From NCBI GenBank assembly GCA_963836775.1, contig CAWIKR010000003.1, positions 124,001-188,000 of the forward strand: 64,000 bases of DNA. Direction: 5' to 3'. Positions within the stretch are counted from its first letter, which is position 1, and every line of letters begins with the position of its first letter. Source of the DNA: DASQPR01 sp963836775 (GTDB lineage Bacteria > Actinomycetota > Actinomycetes > Mycobacteriales > Micromonosporaceae). The notes under the pieces were generated by a model that ran no database searches, was not told the origin of the DNA, and worked only from the letters and a program-made list of their open reading frames with translations. A program made the position numbers and the translations under genes. Positions 41,919-50,477 of this stretch are shown in pieces.

Positions 41919-43145
41919 TCAGAGCCAGCGAGCGATGACGGTGGAACCGCCGCGCACCTTGTCGCCCGGCGTCACGGTCGCTTCGGCGGCCGCGGCCGGC
42001 AGGTAGACGTCGGTGCGGGAGCCGAACCGGATCAGGCCGAATCGTTCGCCCTTAGCCAGCATCGAGCCGATCGGGGCGCGGTGCACGATGCGCCGGGCGA
42101 TCAGGCCGGTCCGCTGCGCCACCACCACGGTGCCGCGCGGGGTGTCCAACACGGTGTAGGCGGCGACGTTGTGCTCGGCCTCAGGCTTCATGGCGGCCGC
42201 GAAGCCACCGTCTTCGACGAAGTAGTCCGACACCCGGCCGGCCACCGGAGATCGGTTCACGTGCACATCGAGCACCGAGAGGAAGACCGCGACGCGGAGG
42301 AACTCGCCGTCGCCGAGTCGGGTGTCGACCATCCGCTCGACCGAGAGCACCTTGCCGTCGGCCGATGCGACCACCGCGTTTTCATCCTCCGGCAGCACCC
42401 GCTCCGGATCCCGGAAGAACGCCGCGACCGGGCCGGCCAGCAGCGCCGGAGCGAGCCATAGCTTGGACTTGGGCCGGCTGATCTTCGCCGCCACGGCCAG
42501 GCCGAGCGCGATCCCGGCGGCGGCCACTCCGTTGGAGTCGATATTCATCGAGCGGGTGAGCGCGATGCTGGACGGTCGAAGCGCCGGCTTGAGCCGCTCG
42601 GCGGTGGCGGCCGCGGCGGCGGAGAACCGCAGCCGATGCACGCGCAGCGGCGGGCGGTTGCGGATCACCAGGTCACTGCCGACGCCATAGAAGGTCGACT
42701 GCCGGCCCAGCTCGGCAGCGGCGCCATCGGCCAGCCCCGGCCCGGCCAGGGTGGCGACGGTCAGCACGGCGCCTTCGTTCAGGTGCTTGCCGACCTCGTC
42801 CAGCAGGGCCCGGGCGGCCTCGGCGGTGCCGGCCAGCGGCTCGGCGAAGACGGCGACGTCGACCGGGTCGGCCTCGGCCAGCGAGCCGGTGACGCGTACG
42901 CGCTCGGCAACCCACGCACCGCGGGCCTCGATGTCGGCCCGCAGCACCGCGGGATCGGAGGCGGCGACGAGGGTGAGCTGGTCATCCGGGGTGAGCGCGT
43001 CGAGCATCGCCAACACCATTGCCGAGTCGGGGCGGGCGCCGATCAGCAGCCCGGTCTTTGGTCCCAGATGGCGGGTGAACTCGGTGGTGAGCGCCGCCAC
43101 CGCGAGATCGCTGAGGCGGGCAGGTCCAGAGGTCGGCTGGCTCAT
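41919..43145 (-). CDS. psd: Phosphatidylserine decarboxylase with an N-terminal methyltransferase-like domain
   Basis: It decarboxylates phosphatidylserine to phosphatidylethanolamine after self-cleavage that creates a pyruvoyl group. The C-terminal half (about 200-408) is the PSD proenzyme with AAFFRDPER, VFLSVLDVHVNRSP and the cleavage site RFGSRTDV (Gly375-Ser376). The first ~180 residues are not part of ordinary PSDs: GLLIGARPDSAMVLAMLDAL, LTLVAASDP and VDVAVFAEPLAG follow the order of a Rossmann/SAM-type fold. Whether it binds SAM is unclear because the glycine motif is weak. One continuous frame with an ATG start supports a genuine fusion. Confidence 0.85.
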   Translation of the reverse strand: MSQPTSGPARLSDLAVAALTTEFTRHLGPKTGLLIGARPDSAMVLAMLDALTPDDQLTLVAASDPAVLRADIEARGAWVAERVRVTGSLAEADPVDVAVFAEPLAGTAEAARALLDEVGKHLNEGAVLTVATLAGPGLADGAAAELGRQSTFYGVGSDLVIRNRPPLRVHRLRFSAAAAATAERLKPALRPSSIALTRSMNIDSNGVAAAGIALGLAVAAKISRPKSKLWLAPALLAGPVAAFFRDPERVLPEDENAVVASADGKVLSVERMVDTRLGDGEFLRVAVFLSVLDVHVNRSPVAGRVSDYFVEDGGFAAAMKPEAEHNVAAYTVLDTPRGTVVVAQRTGLIARRIVHRAPIGSMLAKGERFGLIRFGSRTDVYLPAAAAEATVTPGDKVRGGSTVIARWL

Positions 43146-43230
43146 CGCGTGGTGATTCCTAATGACGAAGGTCTAAGGGATCGGCGGGCTTATCCGCGCC
43201 GCCCGGGTTCGCCCTCAGCCTAGGCCAACG

Positions 43231-43282
43231 CGACGGCCGCCGGTCCGCACGCCATCGAGTGGCGGCGAAACGGCGGCCGTCG
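43231..43282 (-). terminator. Terminator after the PspC operon
   Basis: CGACGGCCGCCG and CGGCGGCCGTCG form a perfect 12-bp stem; the loop contains CGCCA-TCGAG-TGGCG. It lies 30 bases beyond the stop of the small membrane gene on the minus strand. Confidence 0.65.
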
Positions 43283-43311
43283 GCCCCCCTTCCGGTCGGC
43301 TGGCCGGATCC

Positions 43312-43497
43312 TCAGTCGCGCGACCTGACCGATCGGGCTACCCCCACGGCGCCGATCAGGATCAGGACTCCGGCGACGATCCAACCAGCGTTCGGCAGAT
43401 GCCAGTCGACCAGTCGATTCAGCAGCCACCAGCCGGCGATGACCGCGAACACGATGCCGAAAACCAGCGCAGAACCATCAACGCGGCGCTCGCTCAT
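43312..43497 (-). CDS. Small two-TM membrane protein of the PspC operon
   Basis: The 61-residue protein (start MSERRVDGSALVFGIVFAVI) has two TM helices (about 8-26 and 37-55) and a charged C-terminus. Its ATG overlaps the stop of the PspC gene by four bases (ATGA), which strongly supports translation. It is likely a partner of the PspC multi-TM protein. Confidence 0.7.
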   Translation of the reverse strand: MSERRVDGSALVFGIVFAVIAGWWLLNRLVDWHLPNAGWIVAGVLILIGAVGVARSVRSRD

Positions 43498-44903
43498 CGG
43501 GTCACCTCCACTTTCCCCACATTGACATTCGTGTCGATCGAGATCGATCCACCACCTTTTCCGTCGGCGCCCGTGTCGGTGAAGCTGAACGGGTTGTTGC
43601 CAATGCCGCCCAGGTGGTGATCGAAGATGTCGGCCCCACCCACATCGACCTGGCCGGTGATGGTGGCGTCCACGTTCGGCGGCAGCAGCACCCGGATGGC
43701 GCCGACGTTCACCCGGATCGAGATGCTCTCCGGTGGCGCCTTGCTGAAGTCCAGCTGGCGCAGGTCCAGCGTGGTCTTGCCGATGTTGGTGTCGAAGCCG
43801 GTGCTGAGGCCCGCGATTGACGTCGGCCGGTAGACCGTCTGGTCGCCGTAGAAGCGCGCGTGCACGTTGCCGGCCACCGAACTCACCAGCAGACCGATGG
43901 CCAGCAGGATGCCGAGCGTCACCGGCCCGCGGACCCGGCCGAAGAGTGACGCGACGATCATCCCGACGCCGATCACGCCGAGCGCCACCGCGAAGTAGGC
44001 CGCCACCGTTGGATCCGCCAGGCCGGTCGCCTGCAGCCCGCCCATCAGGCCGACGGCCAGCACGGCCGCGGACAGGATCGCGCGCCGGGCCCGGACCGGT
44101 TTCGGCGCCGGCGGCGCCGGCGGCACCGACGGTGGCAGGTCGGGAGGCGTCAGCTCGGTCGGCGTGATGACCGATGTGGCGAAGGTGCCGGCCGGCTGGA
44201 ATGGGCCATGCGGGGCGAACGGCGCCTGGTAGGCCGTCTCGGCGGCGGGCATCTCGGTGCCGGTCGCACCCGCGACCGTGGTGGCCGACCACGGCGCCGC
44301 GCTCGGCGGAGTGGCCGGAGACCAGGCCGGCGGGATCGCCGGGGTCCAGGTCGGCGGCGTGAAGGCGGGCCGGCTCGGATCCGGTCGGCGCCAGCCGGAT
44401 CGTGGATCCCGCGAGGTGATCAGCAGCACGGCGCCGCCGATGACCGCCGCGAACAGCAGGAACCGGCTGCCCGGTCCGCTGGTGAAGCCGCCGATCAGGA
44501 ACGACAGGGCGACCACCGACAAGACGATGGTCCAGGCCTTCGACGTGGACGAGTGGCCGCGGCCGATCAGCGCTTCGAACGGCGAGGCGGTGTCGCCCTC
44601 GGCCGGGATCAGCACCCAGCCCAGCAGGTAGAGCAGGCCGCCGAGGCCGCCGACGACGGTCAGAACCGGGAGAACCACGCGCCACAGCACCGGATCGGTG
44701 TTGGTGGCCCGGCCCAATGCCGCACAGACACCGGCGATGTAACGCCCTTCGACGGGGCGTACCAGGCCAAATTGGGCGGCGTAGCCACCGGCCTGCGGAC
44801 CTGGCTGCGGGCCGCCGGGTGTGCCGCCTCCGGGTGTGTTGCCCTCGGAGGCCGCAGCGGCGTCCTGGGGCTTCGGGGCATCGCCCGGTGTCTCGTCAGC
44901 CAT
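43494..44903 (-). CDS. Multi-TM PspC-domain protein; true start probably near 45412
   Basis: The intact part has 469 residues with a PspC domain (VRPVEGRYIAGVCAALGRAT at about 49-68), several TM helices, a Pro/Ala linker and a C-terminal repetitive beta region (IRVLLPPNVDATITGQVDVG), as in toast_rack/DUF2154-type adhesin-like domains of PspC proteins. Upstream in the same frame, the sequence continues as acidic Pro/Ala/Thr-rich protein to about 45070. A one-base deletion near 45071-45078 then shifts to the frame starting MTNPPVDDAANESRAARPDE at 45412. The complete gene would therefore be 43494-45412, with a 170-residue disordered N-terminus. It is divergent from the kinase gene. Confidence 0.8.
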   Translation of the reverse strand: MADETPGDAPKPQDAAAASEGNTPGGGTPGGPQPGPQAGGYAAQFGLVRPVEGRYIAGVCAALGRATNTDPVLWRVVLPVLTVVGGLGGLLYLLGWVLIPAEGDTASPFEALIGRGHSSTSKAWTIVLSVVALSFLIGGFTSGPGSRFLLFAAVIGGAVLLITSRDPRSGWRRPDPSRPAFTPPTWTPAIPPAWSPATPPSAAPWSATTVAGATGTEMPAAETAYQAPFAPHGPFQPAGTFATSVITPTELTPPDLPPSVPPAPPAPKPVRARRAILSAAVLAVGLMGGLQATGLADPTVAAYFAVALGVIGVGMIVASLFGRVRGPVTLGILLAIGLLVSSVAGNVHARFYGDQTVYRPTSIAGLSTGFDTNIGKTTLDLRQLDFSKAPPESISIRVNVGAIRVLLPPNVDATITGQVDVGGADIFDHHLGGIGNNPFSFTDTGADGKGGGSISIDTNVNVGKVEVTR

Positions 44904-45567
44904 CCCATCGGGGGTGCTCGCCTCTGCGGGCGTCTCAGCGGCCGGGGCGAGGTCGTCCTGCGGCTCCGGCCCCCACGGAGTCTCGGCGACGGTCTCGCCA
45001 TCGCGCGCGGCGACCGTCGGGTCGGGTGCGGGTGCGCTCCCAGCGTCGGTGATCTCGGCGTCGGTGGTTTCCGGTCGGTTCTGGCGTCGGTGGTTTCCGC
45101 GTCGGCGCCCGTCTCGACGGCGGCCGCGGTGTCGGTGCCCGCGGTGTCGATGCCCGCGGCCGGGGGCAGCGCGGCGGTGGTTTCGGCGCCGGTCCCGGCG
45201 GTCGTCTCCGCCACATCGGCGGCCCCAGCCGTTTCCGCCACATCGGCGGCCCCATCAGTGTCATCAGCATCGGCGGCCTCAGGCGCCGCGGCAGTCTCAT
45301 CGGTGCGGATTTCCGCAGTCGAGTTCTCGGCCGCGGACTGCGAGTCCTGCGGCTCGTCCGGGCGCGCGGCACGCGATTCGTTCGCGGCGTCGTCCACGGG
45401 TGGGTTCGTCATGCCCAAATCATGGCCGCTGTGCGGCCCCAGGTTCCTCCGGCGCAGACCCTGATCCAACCCTGAGTTCGTCGATCGCGCCGACTCCGGG
45501 GCTTCCCCGGAGTGCACTGGCCACGATACGTGTGACGATCGAACCAGCAGAATGTCACCGGTGCCTG

Positions 45568-45688
45568 GAATCGCCGGGACACAGATCGCCGAAGCCGAGA
45601 TCGCCACACCTCGAGATCGCCACACCCCGAGATCGCCGGCATCGAGATCGCCGGAATCGAGATCGCCGAAACGAGATTGCCGAACCTA
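45568..45688. repeat. Tandem array of about eight 14-16-bp units
   Basis: Units share the core GATCGCC (GAGATCGCCGGCATC, GAGATCGCCGGAATC, GAGATCGCCACACCCC and similar). They fill the gap between the divergent PspC genes and run up to the ribosome site of the kinase gene. Period length varies by one or two bases, which excludes a coding repeat. Confidence 0.75.
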
Positions 45689-45700
45689 GAAGGAGACGTT

Positions 45701-46978
45701 GTGGAGCCGAATACCGGCAACGCGGTACGCCGGTTGTACCGCGACCCGGATCGGCGCCTGATCGTTGGCGTCGCCGCCGGCCTGGCCGAGCACCTGGGCC
45801 TCAGGGTCGCCGTGGTCCGCGCCGCCTTCATCGTGCTGCTCCCGCTGAACGGCGTCGGCGCGCTGCTCTATGTCGCTCTCTGGGTGGTGCTGCCGACGCG
45901 GCCGGTGGATCCGAACCCGGACCCCCTGGTGGCCGCTACCGAGCCGCCGCCACGACGATCGCGCAGCATCACCGACCTGATTCCGTACGCCGCACTCGGC
46001 ATCGGCATCCTGCTGATCGTCTCGCTCGCCGGCCTGGGCAGCCTCACCTCGTGGCTGGGCTGGGCGATCGCCGTGATCGGCGTCGGCGCCGGCCTGATCT
46101 GGCACCTCGCCGATGCGGATCGGCGCCGCCGGTGGAGTCGCACAGTGCCGAACGCACCGTGGCTCGGCGCGCTGCTGGACGAGGGCGACCGGCGCGGCTA
46201 CCTGATCCGGCTGATCGGCGGCGCGGCGCTGGTGGTGGCCGGGATCATCGGCGTGATCGCGGTCTTCGCACCGGTCTCCGGCGCCGGATTCGGTGCGGTC
46301 ATCTCCGGCATGCTGTTCGCGCTCGTGGCCCTGGTCGGTGTGGCACTGGCTCTGGCCCCGTTGATCTGGCGGATGTTCGCGCAGCTGCGCGAGGAGCGGG
46401 TCGGCCGGATCCGGGAAGCCGAGCGCGCCGAGCTTGCCGCCATGGTGCACGACCAGGTGCTGCACACCCTGGCCCTGATCCAGCGCAACTCGTCCGACGC
46501 CAAGACCGTGCAGCGGCTGGCCCGAGGTCAGGAACGCAGTCTGCGCAACTGGCTCTACAAGCCGACCGGATCGGCGTCGGAGCTGCTCGCCGCGGCGATA
46601 GAACAGATCGCGGCCGAGGTCGAGGACACCTATGCGGTCGCGGTCGAGTCGGTCGTCGTCGGCGACGCGAAGGTGGACGATGCCGTTGGTGCGCTGGTGG
46701 CCGCGGCGCGCGAGGCCCTGGTCAACGCCGCTCGGCACGCCGGCGTCGCGACCATCTCGGTGTATGCGGAAGTCGAGCCGGACCAGGTCAGTGCGTTTGT
46801 CCGGGATCGTGGCGCCGGATTCGACATCTCCACAGTGAACAACGATCGGCACGGCGTACGTGGATCAATCATCGGCCGCATGGAACGCCATGGCGGCAAG
46901 GCGGACATCAAGACCGAACCCGGTGAGGGAACCGAAGTACGGTTGACCATGCCGATCGGCGCAGGAGCGAGGATATGA
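45701..46978 (+). CDS. PspC-domain sensor histidine kinase
   Basis: The 425-residue kinase starts with a PspC domain (RRLYRDPDRRLIVGVAAGLA), has about five TM helices to residue 225, then a dimerisation helix with the phospho-acceptor in AAMVHDQVLHTLALIQ. The ATPase domain has the N-box EALVNAARHAG, the G1 box DRGAGFD and a G2-like HGVRGSIIGRMERHGG. It is a NarL-class (HisKA_3-type) kinase. I chose GTG 45701 because AAGGAG lies five bases upstream. It overlaps the response regulator by four bases and probably reads envelope stress together with the divergent PspC protein. Confidence 0.88.
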   Translation: MEPNTGNAVRRLYRDPDRRLIVGVAAGLAEHLGLRVAVVRAAFIVLLPLNGVGALLYVALWVVLPTRPVDPNPDPLVAATEPPPRRSRSITDLIPYAALGIGILLIVSLAGLGSLTSWLGWAIAVIGVGAGLIWHLADADRRRRWSRTVPNAPWLGALLDEGDRRGYLIRLIGGAALVVAGIIGVIAVFAPVSGAGFGAVISGMLFALVALVGVALALAPLIWRMFAQLREERVGRIREAERAELAAMVHDQVLHTLALIQRNSSDAKTVQRLARGQERSLRNWLYKPTGSASELLAAAIEQIAAEVEDTYAVAVESVVVGDAKVDDAVGALVAAAREALVNAARHAGVATISVYAEVEPDQVSAFVRDRGAGFDISTVNNDRHGVRGSIIGRMERHGGKADIKTEPGEGTEVRLTMPIGAGARI

Positions 46979-47640
46979 CGACACCAATGGGCGAGACGGC
47001 CCCGCGGCTGCGGGTGTTTCTCGTTGACGACCACGCGATGTTCCGGGCCGGCGTGCGCTCGGAGCTGGGTGCTCACGTCGACGTCGTGGGCGAGGCGAGC
47101 ACGGTGGCATCGGCGATCAGCGCCATCGCGGCGCAGCATCCGGACGTCGTGCTCCTCGATGTGCACATGCCCGACGGAGGCGGTCGCGCGGTGCTGGAGG
47201 CGACCCGCAAGACCACCCCGGACGTGAAGTTCCTGGCGCTGTCGGTCTCCGATGCCGCGGAGGACGTGATCGGCCTGATCCGGGCCGGCGCCCGGGGTTA
47301 TGTCACGAAGACCATCTCGTCCGACGATCTGGCCGCGGCGATCCGTCGGGTGGCCGACGGCGACGCGGTGTTCTCGCCGCGCCTGGCCGGTTTCGTGCTG
47401 GACGCGTTCGCGGCCCGGCCGGACGTGCCGGTCGCCGATCCGGAGCTGGACCAGCTGACCAACCGGGAGCGCGAGGTGCTGCGGCTGCTCGCGCGCGGGT
47501 ATGCGTACAAGGAAATCGCCAAGGAGCTCTATATCTCGATCAAGACGGTGGAGACCCACGTCTCCAACGTCCTGCGCAAGCTGCAGATGTCGAATCGATA
47601 CGAGCTGTCCCGGTGGGCCGCCGACCGGCGCCTGGTCTAG
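46975..47640 (+). CDS. LuxR/NarL-family response regulator
   Basis: The 221-residue protein has a receiver domain (LVDDHAMF; phospho-acceptor Asp in VVLLDVHMPDGGG; ALSVSD; Lys in YVTKTIS) and a C-terminal HTH (LTNREREVLRLLARGYAYKE, then IKTVETHVSNVLRKL). It is the cognate partner of the overlapping PspC-kinase. Likely targets are the divergent PspC operon and its own promoter, both next to the tandem array. Confidence 0.9.
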   Translation: MTTPMGETAPRLRVFLVDDHAMFRAGVRSELGAHVDVVGEASTVASAISAIAAQHPDVVLLDVHMPDGGGRAVLEATRKTTPDVKFLALSVSDAAEDVIGLIRAGARGYVTKTISSDDLAAAIRRVADGDAVFSPRLAGFVLDAFAARPDVPVADPELDQLTNREREVLRLLARGYAYKEIAKELYISIKTVETHVSNVLRKLQMSNRYELSRWAADRRLV

Positions 47641-47659
47641 TCGCCGTCGCCGTCGCCGT

Positions 47660-48001
47660 CTAGGCGCCGTCGTCGAGCGCCGGCGACTCGACGAACCGGC
47701 CGGCGCGTTCGGCCAGCATCCGGCCGAACACGCCGTTTGCCTGGCCGCAATCCCGGCACACGAAGTTGTCGTCCATCCGGCGGCTGCCGCAGTGGTCGCA
47801 CGGCCCTTGATCACGCGGATCGTAGTAGTCGCGGAGGGCGGCGACGAGCGCGTCAGCGACCGGCTCGCGGCAGCTGAAACTGATCTCCGATGATCCAATC
47901 CGGATGCTGACGTCGGCGACCACTGGCGCGGTCGGGTCCAGGTCGTCGATCCGGGCCACGAAGTCGCGCACGGCGGCGGCCAGCTGCTCGGAAGTCTCCA
48001 T
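47660..48001 (-). CDS. Small zinc-ribbon protein
   Basis: The 113-residue protein has a C-terminal zinc ribbon, CDHCGSRRMDDNFVCRDCG, with two CxxC pairs at about residues 80-98. The N-terminal part is a mixed alpha/beta domain. I know no function. It converges with the response regulator gene; the 20-base gap consists of CGCCGT repeats. Confidence 0.65.
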   Translation of the reverse strand: METSEQLAAAVRDFVARIDDLDPTAPVVADVSIRIGSSEISFSCREPVADALVAALRDYYDPRDQGPCDHCGSRRMDDNFVCRDCGQANGVFGRMLAERAGRFVESPALDDGA

Positions 48002-48083
48002 GGCGGAGACGCTACGACGGCGGCCCGGTTGATGGCGAGTATCGGCTCGTTCGCGTGCGCGTCGGTTGCGATCGATTCGCCGG

Positions 48084-48821
48084 TCAGGCAGTGCCGATGA
48101 TGTTGAACAGCTCGGCCAGGCGGCCCTCCGGCAACCCCGCGGCCGTCGCGTTCGCCGCCAGCATGGTGCGCAGCCGGGCGTCGAGGTCCATATGCGAGGT
48201 CTGGGTGGTGTGCGCTTCCAGAGCGGCGAGCTTGCGCGGGTAGGCGTCGGTCACGTCGACGGCGTGGTCTGGATTGGGACCGGCCATATACCAGATCTCG
48301 CGGACGACCCAGGGCTCCAGAGCGTCGCGCAGGTAGAGATCGGCGAACGCGAACTCGTTGCGAGCGTCCGGATAGACGGCGCAGGTCACCGCCTCGCCGG
48401 TGGCCAGGTGGTCCGGGTGCGACGGACCGGAGATGCGCTCCCAGCGGCGCAGCGGCGAGTTGGTCAGGACCCGGTCCGGCCGGGCTCGGCGGATCGCTCT
48501 GGTGATGTCGTGGCGCAGCTCGATCGACGGCACCAGCACACCGTCCGCGTACCCATTGAGGAACTCCACCTGCTTCACCCCGACGGCGGCGGCAGCGGCC
48601 CGCTGCTCGGCCTCCCGCAAGATCGGCATCTGATCCCGCGGGGTGTCGTCGAACCCGCCCGCGTCGCCCCGGGTGACCAGCAGATAAGACACCTCGATGC
48701 CGGAATCGACCCAGCCGGCGATGGTGCCGGCGGCGCCGAAGTCGAGGTCGTCCGGGTGGGCAGCGACGCAGAGGATGCGCTCGACGTCGGAGATCGGGGC
48801 GGGTGAGGGCGGAAAGCTCAT
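48084..48821 (-). CDS. PIG-L/LmbE family zinc-dependent N-deacetylase
   Basis: The 245-residue protein has the zinc motif VAAHPDDLDFGAAGT (AHPDD) near residue 20 and the second histidine group in GPSHPDHLATGEA. This matches MshB/Mca/BshB-type GlcNAc-linked deacetylases. Whether it acts in mycothiol metabolism cannot be judged here; no other msh gene is nearby. Confidence 0.85.
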   Translation of the reverse strand: MSFPPSPAPISDVERILCVAAHPDDLDFGAAGTIAGWVDSGIEVSYLLVTRGDAGGFDDTPRDQMPILREAEQRAAAAAVGVKQVEFLNGYADGVLVPSIELRHDITRAIRRARPDRVLTNSPLRRWERISGPSHPDHLATGEAVTCAVYPDARNEFAFADLYLRDALEPWVVREIWYMAGPNPDHAVDVTDAYPRKLAALEAHTTQTSHMDLDARLRTMLAANATAAGLPEGRLAELFNIIGTA

Positions 48822-48921
48822 AGCGGATCAGCTTAAGCGCCCGCGAAACGGAGTCTTCGCCCAGCTTGTTCGATCACCGTATCCGCGCTGTCAAATGATT
48901 TTTGACCTGCGGTTCCGCGGA

Positions 48922-49191
48922 TCAAAGCAGCGGACCACGACCAGCCCTCAAGATCAACAGCGCCAGTTGTACGCCGTCGGCTCCAAGCGCCTCGCGGAAG
49001 CGATCGACGATCTGCCGCTCCCGCTCGAGCACCAGCCGGGTCCCGCCGGATGCGATCCGCACTCGGCCGACCTCGCCGGAGATCGTGGCTCGTTCGCGCC
49101 ACAGCTCGATCAGCTGGCTGTCGATCTCGTCGATCCGGTTCCGAAGATCGGAGATCTGTTCCGCGGCGCTCTCCGTGCTCATGGTAATCAT
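48922..49191 (-). CDS. Chorismate mutase (AroQ type)
   Basis: The protein has about 89 residues. ISDLRNRIDEIDSQLIELWR, ERATISGEVGRVR and RERQIVDRFREAL give the three-helix AroQ pattern with catalytic Arg, Lys/Arg and Glu positions. It rearranges chorismate to prephenate for Phe and Tyr synthesis. I chose ATG 49191 because AGGAG lies seven bases upstream. A chorismate mutase gene near pcrA is common in actinobacteria. Confidence 0.85.
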   Translation of the reverse strand: MITMSTESAAEQISDLRNRIDEIDSQLIELWRERATISGEVGRVRIASGGTRLVLERERQIVDRFREALGADGVQLALLILRAGRGPLL

Positions 49192-49251
49192 CGTCCCGCT
49201 CCTGCTCGCTAGTGTCTTCATCGTCTTGAGGGCCGGCCACGGGACACAGAA

Positions 49252-49280
49252 AAAGCCCCGGGCAGTGAGCCCGGGGCTTT
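49252..49280. terminator. Hairpin with flanking A/T runs
   Basis: AAAGCCCCGGGC-AGTGA-GCCCGGGGCTTT is a perfect 12-bp stem. Its A and T flanks would work as an intrinsic terminator in either direction. It lies between the chorismate mutase start and the next minus-strand gene's stop. Confidence 0.75.
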
Positions 49281-49428
49281 CGAGGTCTTAGACGCTCAGG
49301 CGTGACCTATGGAAGCCGGACTCCCGGATCCATAGCCATAAAATCGCGCGCTGAGCTTCGTCACGCAGGCCAGTATGCCAGGGGTCGCGCCGAATCCAAG
49401 CACCATGCCGAGATGTGGGACGCGGTTC

Positions 49429-49875
49429 TCACTCGGATGGCGCGGCCGGTGCCGCCGACCGGCGCAGCAGCCACCACAATCCGATCATTGGAAGGATCAA
49501 CGGCACGTAGCCATAGCCCTGGCCGAAGTCGGACCAGACCGTGGCGTCCGGGAATGACGCCGGCCAGATGATGCTGGCCGCGCCGACCGCGATCACCCCG
49601 GCCAGCTCGATCGAGCAGCAGATGATCGCCAGTCGCCGGGACGCCGCCGTGGATCTGGCCAGGCAGACGGTCGCGACCAGATAGATCAGGGCGGCCAGGG
49701 CGGACAGCGTGTAGGCGAGCGGGGCGACGTGGAACTTGGTCGCGATCTGCACTGCCGCCCGGGCGCCGGCGGACAGCGCGAAGAGACCGTAGACCCAGAT
49801 CAGCACCCGGCCGATGCCCGCGTTGATGCGCCGCGGGGCTGGTGCCGGTGCCGGTTGCTGCTGCACGTCCATCAT
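49429..49875 (-). CDS. Four-TM membrane protein
   Basis: The 148-residue protein (MMDVQQQPAPAPAPRRINAG start) has four hydrophobic segments, at about 22-42, 50-75, 84-105 and 122-140. It directly follows another membrane protein whose stop abuts this start, so they are one transcript. The pair is often found upstream of pcrA in related genomes, as far as I recall. Function unknown. Confidence 0.7.
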   Translation of the reverse strand: MMDVQQQPAPAPAPRRINAGIGRVLIWVYGLFALSAGARAAVQIATKFHVAPLAYTLSALAALIYLVATVCLARSTAASRRLAIICCSIELAGVIAVGAASIIWPASFPDATVWSDFGQGYGYVPLILPMIGLWWLLRRSAAPAAPSE

Positions 49876-50247
49876 TTAAACGCCCGTCCAAACCTGCTGA
49901 AGGCGCACCACCAGGATGGCCTCGACGATGCCAAGCACGGCGATGATCGCCGAACCCCATTTGGTCGGCTCCATCCGGGCCAGGGCAAACCCGGCCGGCG
50001 GCACGACCAGAAACGCGGCGATGTAGCCGATGAAGGTGGCCGGGTCCGGTGCCTTGTGACCGTCGGCCATCCGCACCAGCGCCGTGATCACCAGCGCAAT
50101 TGCGAGGAGTTCCAGCACGGCCACCCCGGCGAACACGGCGGGCCGCGGTGGGCGGTTGCGGATCACCAGGTAGATCGCCCAGGCCGCGAGCAGGAGCGCC
50201 ACCACCGCGGTGGCGATTCGGAGAAATTCCGGCACGGCGCACACCAT
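49876..50247 (-). CDS. Four-TM membrane protein
   Basis: About 123 residues start MVCAVPEFLRIATAVVALLL, with TM segments near 8-28, 38-58, 72-92 and 98-116. It is translationally adjacent to the downstream membrane protein. A GTG four codons later (VPEFLRI) is an alternative start. No motif identifies a function. Confidence 0.65.
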   Translation of the reverse strand: MVCAVPEFLRIATAVVALLLAAWAIYLVIRNRPPRPAVFAGVAVLELLAIALVITALVRMADGHKAPDPATFIGYIAAFLVVPPAGFALARMEPTKWGSAIIAVLGIVEAILVVRLQQVWTGV

Positions 50248-50304
50248 ACGACACCTGCCCGCGTGGACCGTGGAGCACGCGGTGCGGTGACCTAACCGGA
50301 TCCG

Positions 50305-50418
50305 GTCCGAGGAGCCGGAATCGGTCCGAGGAGCCGGGATGAGTCCGAGGCGCCGGGATGGGTCCGAGGAGCCGGGATGAGTCCGAGGAGCCGGGATGAG
50401 TCCGAGGCGCCGGGATGG
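50305..50418. repeat. Six 19-bp tandem units upstream of pcrA
   Basis: Six exact-length units of GTCCGAGGAGCCGGGATGA, with variants GGCGCC and a final GG, run without gaps, followed by a decayed seventh. The higher-order order (A, A', B, A, A, B) suggests recent duplication. The 19-bp period is not a multiple of three, so it is not a coding repeat. It ends 59 bases before the pcrA ATG. Confidence 0.85.
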
Positions 50419-50477
50419 TTCCGAGGCGGCCGCGATTCCGGCGGTTGTCGGACCCGCGGCATAGACTCGCGAGCGCG

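Noticed and set aside
50305..50418. A CRISPR array
   Set aside because: The 19-bp units are contiguous with no spacers, and no cas gene is nearby. The same holds for the arrays at 30761, 33910 and 45568.
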